A DNA stretch of 10,343 nt from Bacteroidota bacterium (GTDB taxonomy: Bacteria; Bacteroidota; Bacteroidia; Bacteroidales; Bacteroidaceae), in assembly GCA_023415545.1 (NCBI GenBank), contig JAEZKJ010000152.1:1-10343 (forward strand). Reading direction: 5' to 3'. The notes below the pieces were generated by a model. That model did no database searches. It was not told the DNA's origin and saw nothing but the letters and a program-made list of their open reading frames with translations. Each line of letters begins with the position of its first letter. The first letter of the stretch is position 1. The position numbers and the translations under genes are program-made. Shown here piece after piece: positions 6,290 through 10,343 of this stretch.

Positions 6290-6964
6290 TTACTTAAGTA
6301 AGTCAGGTCTTAATCGTTGTGTTCTCTCAAGTGACTGTTGAAATTCCCACTCTTTTATCTTTGCTTCATGCCCAGAAAGCAAAACATCTGGAACCTTCCA
6401 TCCGTTGTATTCAGCAGGGCGAGTGTATACCGGAGGCGCTAGCAAATTATCTTGAAACGAGTCGGACAAAGCTGACTGTTCATCGGAAATTACTCCCGGT
6501 ATAATTCTAACTATAGAATCAGCAATTACAGCAGCAGCAAGTTCTCCACCTGTTAAAACATAATCGCCAATACTTATCTCTTTTGTGATGAAATGTTCAC
6601 GAATTCTATAATCTATTCCTTTAAAATGTCCACAAAGAATCATTAAGTTATTCGATAGAGATAGAGAATTTGCCATAGGTTGATCAAACTTCTCGCCATC
6701 GGGGGTTGTAAATATTATTTCATCATACTCACGCTCTGCTTTCAAGGCTGAAATACATCTATCTATAGGCTCAATTTTCATCACCATTCCGGCGCAACCA
6801 CCGAACGGATAATCGTCCACTCTTTTATGTTTGTCGAGGGTATAGTCACGCAGATTATGTATAAAAATTTCTGCGATGCCTTTTTTCTGTGCCCTGCTCA
6901 TTATTGAACAGTTAAAGAACCCCTCAATCATTTCAGGAAGTACCGTTATTATATCAATTCTCAT
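6290..6964 (-). CDS. trmD: tRNA (guanine-N1-)-methyltransferase
   Basis: TrmD methylates G37 next to the anticodon of certain tRNAs with S-adenosylmethionine, which prevents +1 frameshifting. The protein has 224 residues from the ATG whose complement is at 6962-6964, a normal length. The SPOUT trefoil knot is clear: TTPDG (86-90), LCGHFKGIDYRIRE (110-123) and SIGDYVLTGGELAAA (131-145) bind the cofactor. Asp149 (VIADSIVRIIPGV) is at the catalytic aspartate position. The C-terminal tRNA-binding part includes YTRPAEYNGWKVPDVLLSGHE (180-200). GGCAGM (55-60) replaces the GGGPGM of E. coli. The frame continues 14 codons upstream to 7006, but the -7 promoter element at 6982-6989 lies in that stretch, so the shorter start is preferred. 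It is not in an rpsP-rimM-trmD-rplS operon as in proteobacteria. Confidence 0.95.
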   Translation of the reverse strand: MRIDIITVLPEMIEGFFNCSIMSRAQKKGIAEIFIHNLRDYTLDKHKRVDDYPFGGCAGMVMKIEPIDRCISALKAEREYDEIIFTTPDGEKFDQPMANSLSLSNNLMILCGHFKGIDYRIREHFITKEISIGDYVLTGGELAAAVIADSIVRIIPGVISDEQSALSDSFQDNLLAPPVYTRPAEYNGWKVPDVLLSGHEAKIKEWEFQQSLERTQRLRPDLLK

Positions 6965-6981
6965 TGCTCTTATATTTTGTG

Positions 6982-6989
6982 CAAAAGTA
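6982..6989 (-). promoter_or_regulatory. Promoter -7 element for trmD
   Basis: On the - strand this reads TACTTTTG, matching TAnnTTTG. ATTG at 7011-7014 (- strand), 21 bp upstream, is a near match to the -33 TTTG. The leader would be only about 10 bases. Confidence 0.65.
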
Positions 6990-7033
6990 CTAAAATTGTA
7001 TGTCATGTCTCAATCATTAATGCAAAAAATCGC

Positions 7034-7041
7034 TACTTTTG
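7034..7041 (+). promoter_or_regulatory. Promoter -7 element for ligA
   Basis: TACTTTTG matches TAnnTTTG and lies 25 bp before the ligA ATG. No clear TTTG is seen at -33. It is identical to the -7 elements of trmD, dapA and the XRE gene. Confidence 0.62.
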
Positions 7042-7066
7042 TTATATATAATCATACTAACACTAT

Positions 7067-9064
7067 ATGACTGTTTTAGAAAAAATAGACGAATTGAGGT
7101 CAGAACTTCATCGTCACAACTATAATTATTACGTATTGCATTCTCCTGAAATAAGTGATCAAGAATTTGATTTTATGATGCGCGAGCTTCAGGATCTTGA
7201 AACAGCCCATCCTGAATATTACGATGAAAATTCGCCTACAATGCGTGTAGGGAGTGATATCAGTAAAGAGTTTAAGCAGGTTGAACATAAATACCCTATG
7301 CTCTCACTTGGTAACACCTACTCACCCGAAGAGGTTGCTGATTTTTATCAAAGAGTGAAAAGCTCCCTCAATGAAGATTTCGAGATTTGTTGCGAACTAA
7401 AGTTCGATGGTACATCTATCTCTTTAACTTACCAGGATGGAAAACTTATTCAGGCTGTGACTCGAGGTGATGGTACCAGAGGAGATGACGTGACAGAGAA
7501 TGTTAAGACAATACGCTCTATTCCATTAGTGCTGCATGGAGACAGTTATCCTGATAATTTTGAAATAAGAGGTGAAATTCTCATGCCATGGGCTGTGTTC
7601 GATGAGTTAAATAAAGAGCGTGAACTGCGTGAAGAGCAACTTTTTGCTAACCCTCGAAATGCTGCTTCCGGCACTTTAAAGCTACAAAACTCATCTGTAG
7701 TGGCTTCACGTAAGCTCGATGCATATCTATATTATCTGCTTGGCGAAAATCTGCCATGCCAAGGCCATTATGAAAATCTAATGAAAGCAAAAGAGTGGGG
7801 ATTTAAAATATCTAATCACATTCGTAAGGCCAAAACATTGGAGGAGATTTACGATTTTATCAACTATTGGGATGTAGAGCGAAAAAACTTACCTGTTGCT
7901 ACTGATGGTATTGTGTTAAAGGTGAATTCCATCGTTCAGCAGCGTAATTTAGGCTATACTGCAAAATCTCCACGTTGGGCTATAGCATATAAATTTCAAG
8001 CAGAAAGAGAGTGTACCCGATTAAATGAAGTGACATTCCATGTAGGAAGAACGGGTGCTGTAACGCCTGTTGCTAATCTAGATCCTGTTCAGCTGGCTGG
8101 AACCATTGTAAAGCGAGCTTCATTGCATAATGCTGATATCATAAAAAGTTTAGATCTTCATATTGGAGATATGGTATATGTTGAAAAGGGTGGTGAAATT
8201 ATCCCAAAGATTGTTGGAGTTGATAAAGAATCCAGATTTTTGGCCGGTGATGAGGTGAAATTTATCACTCATTGTCCTGAGTGTAGCAGTGAACTTATAC
8301 GATATGAGGGTGAAGCTGCTTATTATTGCCCTAATGACTCGGCTTGTCCTCCTCAAATTAAGGGAAGAATTGAGCATTTCATTAGTCGTAAGGCAATGAA
8401 TATTGATGGATTAGGCCCTGAAACGGTCGATTTACTCTATCAAAAAGGATTGATTCATAATATTGCAGATCTTTACTCATTAACTTTTGATCAGGTAGTA
8501 AATCTGGAAAGAATGGGAGAAAAATCTGCTTTAAATATGATTAATGGTATTAAAGATTCAATAAATGTTCCTTATGAAAGAGTTCTTTTTGCTATAGGTA
8601 TTCGTTTTGTTGGTGAAACTACAGCAAAAGTGCTTGCTAAAGCTTTCCCTTCATTAGAAAAACTTATGCAAGCCTCTATTGAAGATTTAATGCAGGTTAA
8701 TGAAATTGGTGCCCGAATAGCTCAAAGTATAATTACTTACTTTAGTGAGCCTGTTAATTTGGAAATTTTAGCTCGTCTTAAGGAAATAGGATTAAACTTT
8801 GAAGCATCTGCAGAGGAACAAGTTGTGACTTCGGATATTTTAAAGGGTAAGGCTATTGTGATTAGTGGAGTTTTTACACATCACTCAAGAGAGGAATATA
8901 AGGATATAATTGAGAGAAATGGAGGTAAAAACGTAGGTAGTATCTCCGGTAAGACCTCATTTATTCTAGCAGGTGATAATATGGGACCTAGCAAACTTGA
9001 AAAAGCTCAAAAACTTGGTGTTCAAATTATCAATGAAGAAGAATTCCTAAAGATGATAGAATGA
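7067..9064 (+). CDS. ligA: NAD-dependent DNA ligase
   Basis: LigA seals nicks in duplex DNA during replication and repair, using NAD+ as the adenylate donor. The 665 residues are full length and all domains are present. Domain Ia (about 1-65, HNYNYYVLHSPEISDQEFD) binds nicotinamide mononucleotide. The adenylation domain carries the active-site Lys112 in KFDG (112-115), followed by TRGDGTRGDDVTENVKTI (132-149), FANPRNAASG (193-202) and DGIVLKVN (280-287). The OB fold includes FHVGRTGAVTPVA (325-337). The zinc finger has Cys403, Cys406, Cys421 and Cys427. Helix-hairpin-helix repeats span about 440-580, and a BRCT domain spans about 591-665. No residues appear to be missing. It diverges from trmD and is followed by dapA, which has its own promoter. 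Confidence 0.97.
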   Translation: MTVLEKIDELRSELHRHNYNYYVLHSPEISDQEFDFMMRELQDLETAHPEYYDENSPTMRVGSDISKEFKQVEHKYPMLSLGNTYSPEEVADFYQRVKSSLNEDFEICCELKFDGTSISLTYQDGKLIQAVTRGDGTRGDDVTENVKTIRSIPLVLHGDSYPDNFEIRGEILMPWAVFDELNKERELREEQLFANPRNAASGTLKLQNSSVVASRKLDAYLYYLLGENLPCQGHYENLMKAKEWGFKISNHIRKAKTLEEIYDFINYWDVERKNLPVATDGIVLKVNSIVQQRNLGYTAKSPRWAIAYKFQAERECTRLNEVTFHVGRTGAVTPVANLDPVQLAGTIVKRASLHNADIIKSLDLHIGDMVYVEKGGEIIPKIVGVDKESRFLAGDEVKFITHCPECSSELIRYEGEAAYYCPNDSACPPQIKGRIEHFISRKAMNIDGLGPETVDLLYQKGLIHNIADLYSLTFDQVVNLERMGEKSALNMINGIKDSINVPYERVLFAIGIRFVGETTAKVLAKAFPSLEKLMQASIEDLMQVNEIGARIAQSIITYFSEPVNLEILARLKEIGLNFEASAEEQVVTSDILKGKAIVISGVFTHHSREEYKDIIERNGGKNVGSISGKTSFILAGDNMGPSKLEKAQKLGVQIINEEEFLKMIE

Positions 9065-9102
9065 TGTAATGTATGCTTTTTAAGTAAAAATTATGTCATT
9101 TA

Positions 9103-9134
9103 TTTAGTAAAAACAGAAAATATTTGTACTTTTG
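9103..9134 (+). promoter_or_regulatory. Promoter of dapA
   Basis: TACTTTTG (9127-9134) fits the -7 consensus, and TTTA (9103-9106), 20 bp upstream, is one base off the -33 TTTG. The in-frame TTG at 9124 overlaps the -7 region and is not a plausible start. The leader to ATG 9166 would be about 25 bases. Confidence 0.7.
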
Positions 9135-9165
9135 TTACAATTATACGAGATGTTATAAATTATTT

Positions 9166-10059
9166 ATGATACAGGCAAAATTAAGAGGGATGGGAGTAGC
9201 TTTGATTACTCCCTTTAAAGAGGATGAAAGCGTAGACTACGATACACTTCTTCGTTTGGTCGACTTTCAAATTCAGAATGGTACAGATTTCTTATGTGTG
9301 CTTGGTACTACAGCCGAGACTCCAACATTAACTAAAGAGGAAAAGAATAAGATAAAACAGGTAGTTATTGAAAGAGTAAACGGCCGTATTCCAATTCTTT
9401 TAGGTATAGGTAGTAACTGTACTCGTACTGTTGTTGAAACGCTTAAGAATGATGATTTTACTGGTGTTGATGCTGTTCTTGTTTCTGTACCATACTATAA
9501 TAAACCTTCACAAGAGGGAATATATCAGCATTATAAGTCTATAGCAGAGGCAACAGAGCTTCCAATTGTTTTATATAATGTTCCCGGACGCACAGGTGTA
9601 AATATGACAGCTGAAACCACTTTACGTCTTGCACGAGATTTTAAGAATATCGTTGCAGTTAAAGAAGCATCAGGAGATATCACTCAGATGGATGATATTA
9701 TAAAGAACAAACCAGCGAACTTTGAGGTTATTTCAGGTGATGATGGAATTACATTCCCACTTATTACACTGGGTGCTGTAGGAGTAATTTCTGTTATCGG
9801 TAATGCTTTCCCTCGTGAGTTTAGTCGTATGACCAGGTTGGCTCTACAAGGTGACTACGCTAATGCTTTAACAATTCACCATAGATTCACTGAGCTTTTT
9901 TCTCTTCTTTTTGTGGATGGAAATCCTGCGGGGGTTAAAGCAATGCTAAATGCAATGGGATTGATAGAGAATAAACTTCGTTTACCTCTTGTTCCAACTC
10001 GTATCACCACTTTCGAAAAAATGCGAGCTATTCTTACTGAATTAAATATTAAATACTGA
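9166..10059 (+). CDS. dapA: 4-hydroxy-tetrahydrodipicolinate synthase
   Basis: DapA condenses pyruvate with aspartate semialdehyde, the first committed step to diaminopimelate and lysine. The 297-residue product from ATG 9166 is of usual length and forms a TIM barrel of the NAL family. The Schiff-base lysine is Lys166 in VAVKEASGD. Tyr137 and Arg142 (YNVPGRTGVN), Thr48-Thr49 (GTTAE) and Tyr110 (PYYNKP) correspond to the E. coli catalytic-triad and substrate-binding residues Tyr133, Arg138, Thr44-Thr45 and Tyr107. SGDDG (190-194) and GNPAGVKAML (252-261) are also typical. This set favours DapA over N-acetylneuraminate lyase or other family members. The frame can be extended 14 codons upstream only by using a TTG inside the promoter. 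It sits 101 bp after ligA as a separate transcription unit with its own terminator. Confidence 0.94.
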   Translation: MIQAKLRGMGVALITPFKEDESVDYDTLLRLVDFQIQNGTDFLCVLGTTAETPTLTKEEKNKIKQVVIERVNGRIPILLGIGSNCTRTVVETLKNDDFTGVDAVLVSVPYYNKPSQEGIYQHYKSIAEATELPIVLYNVPGRTGVNMTAETTLRLARDFKNIVAVKEASGDITQMDDIIKNKPANFEVISGDDGITFPLITLGAVGVISVIGNAFPREFSRMTRLALQGDYANALTIHHRFTELFSLLFVDGNPAGVKAMLNAMGLIENKLRLPLVPTRITTFEKMRAILTELNIKY

Positions 10060-10090
10060 TATAGTAAATAATACAAAAATATTTATCGTT

Positions 10091-10137
10091 ATCGCCCACA
10101 ACGGCTTATAAAGCATGTTTGGGCGATTTTTTATTTC
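10091..10137 (+). terminator. Intrinsic terminator of dapA
   Basis: ATCGCCCA (10091-10098) and TGGGCGAT (10120-10127) pair perfectly. The region between folds further (AAC with GTT, GCTT with AAGC), giving one long imperfect hairpin. A T-rich tract (10127-10136) follows. It begins 31 bp after the dapA stop. Confidence 0.85.
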
Positions 10138-10149
10138 TAAAAATATAAG

Positions 10150-10208
10150 AACTCGTCGGGATATGTGCTCACATTCTTTACCTTAAGGCTATGCCTAAGC
10201 GATGAGTT
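10150..10208. other. Possible structured RNA element (three-way junction)
   Basis: Outer arms AACTCGTCG (10150-10158) and CGATGAGTT (10200-10208) pair with one G-T. Inside are two further hairpins: ATGT (10163-10166) with ACAT (10171-10174), and CTTAAGGC (10182-10189) with GCCTAAG (10193-10199), the second stacking directly on the outer stem. TTTTTGTGT follows on the + strand and CTTATATTTTTA on the - strand, so the strand is undecided. I do not recognise a named RNA family. It could be a second terminator, a small RNA or a palindromic repeat. Confidence 0.4.
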
Positions 10209-10229
10209 TTTGTGTAAAAAAATGAACAT

Positions 10230-10343
10230 GTAAACTATATTAGTATTATATAAAAATGTGGTAAACTAATATAGGATTAAAACTTTTTCGAGTAAAATTG
10301 GTTAGGATTAAAGAAACAAACTGTAAACTCTTTCCAGTACACA
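10230..10343. repeat. Degenerate repeat phased at 31 bp, running to the window edge
   Basis: GTAAA begins at 10230, 10261, 10292 and 10323, exactly 31 bp apart each time. GTAAAC is exact in three of the four. TAGGATTAAA recurs at the same place in the second and third units (10272 and 10303), and a weaker form of it lies in the first. The first pair of units matches at 17 of 31 positions and the second pair at 16 of 31. The fourth unit is cut by the window end and shares only its start. A perfect 10-bp inverted repeat (10235-10244 with 10265-10274) lies across the first two units. Confidence 0.45.

Noticed and set aside
8150..8377. A 75-codon - strand frame inside ligA, over the zinc-finger region
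   Set aside because: It is a shadow of ligA codons, with no promoter or recognisable motif.
10150..10208. A hammerhead ribozyme or 6S RNA
   Set aside because: The hammerhead core motifs are absent on both strands as read by eye, and the element is far shorter than 6S RNA and lacks its long hairpin with a central bubble.
10235..10274. A Bacteroides-type invertible promoter
   Set aside because: The spacer contains no TAnnTTTG element on either strand, and the arms do not resemble the inverted-repeat sites I know for such switches.

Overview
The window is chromosomal core-genome DNA from a member of the Bacteroidales, probably close to Bacteroides; I do not assign a species. The evidence is threefold. 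The DNA is AT-rich. The proteins read as Bacteroidetes versions of their families (a short AMP nucleosidase, a TrmD with GGCAGM where E. coli has GGGPGM, a PyrK/PyrD class 1B pair). Upstream of most genes there is a Bacteroidetes -7 promoter element, TAnnTTTG, in several cases with a TTTG-like -33 element about 20 bp further up. No Shine-Dalgarno signal is needed to explain the starts.

Layout, left to right. Positions 1-294 hold the C-terminal end of a C4 zinc-ribbon protein on the + strand. It converges on a small solo HsdR-N/PD-(D/E)xK nuclease-like gene (428-877, - strand). The gap between them holds a strong hairpin that can terminate both genes, and that hairpin sits inside a roughly 100-bp imperfect palindrome with transposon-like ends. 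Divergent from the nuclease gene is an apparent operon of amn (AMP nucleosidase) and holA (DNA polymerase III delta), ended by a 15-bp-stem terminator. A long AT-rich gap (about 2821-3650) with no convincing gene follows. Next come an XRE-type regulator with a textbook promoter and a palindrome just upstream of it, and then pyrK-pyrD (dihydroorotate dehydrogenase 1B, overlapping by 13 bp). A second convergent gap (5929-6289) has a terminator at each end. trmD (- strand) and ligA (+ strand) diverge from back-to-back promoters, and dapA follows ligA with its own promoter and terminator. The last 200 bp hold a possible three-way-junction RNA fold and a degenerate repeat phased at 31 bp.

The genes are mostly housekeeping: replication and repair (holA, ligA), purine turnover (amn), de novo pyrimidine synthesis (pyrK, pyrD), tRNA modification (trmD) and lysine/diaminopimelate synthesis (dapA). 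They do not form one pathway, and I see no clear new multi-gene system. The parts worth a second look are non-coding: the pyrK promoter enclosed by a 17-bp inverted repeat, the palindrome at the XRE promoter, the 100-bp palindromic element near the left end, and the structured and repetitive DNA at the right end. For four genes (amn, the XRE gene, trmD, dapA) the longest open frame runs back into the promoter, so I use a shorter, internal start.
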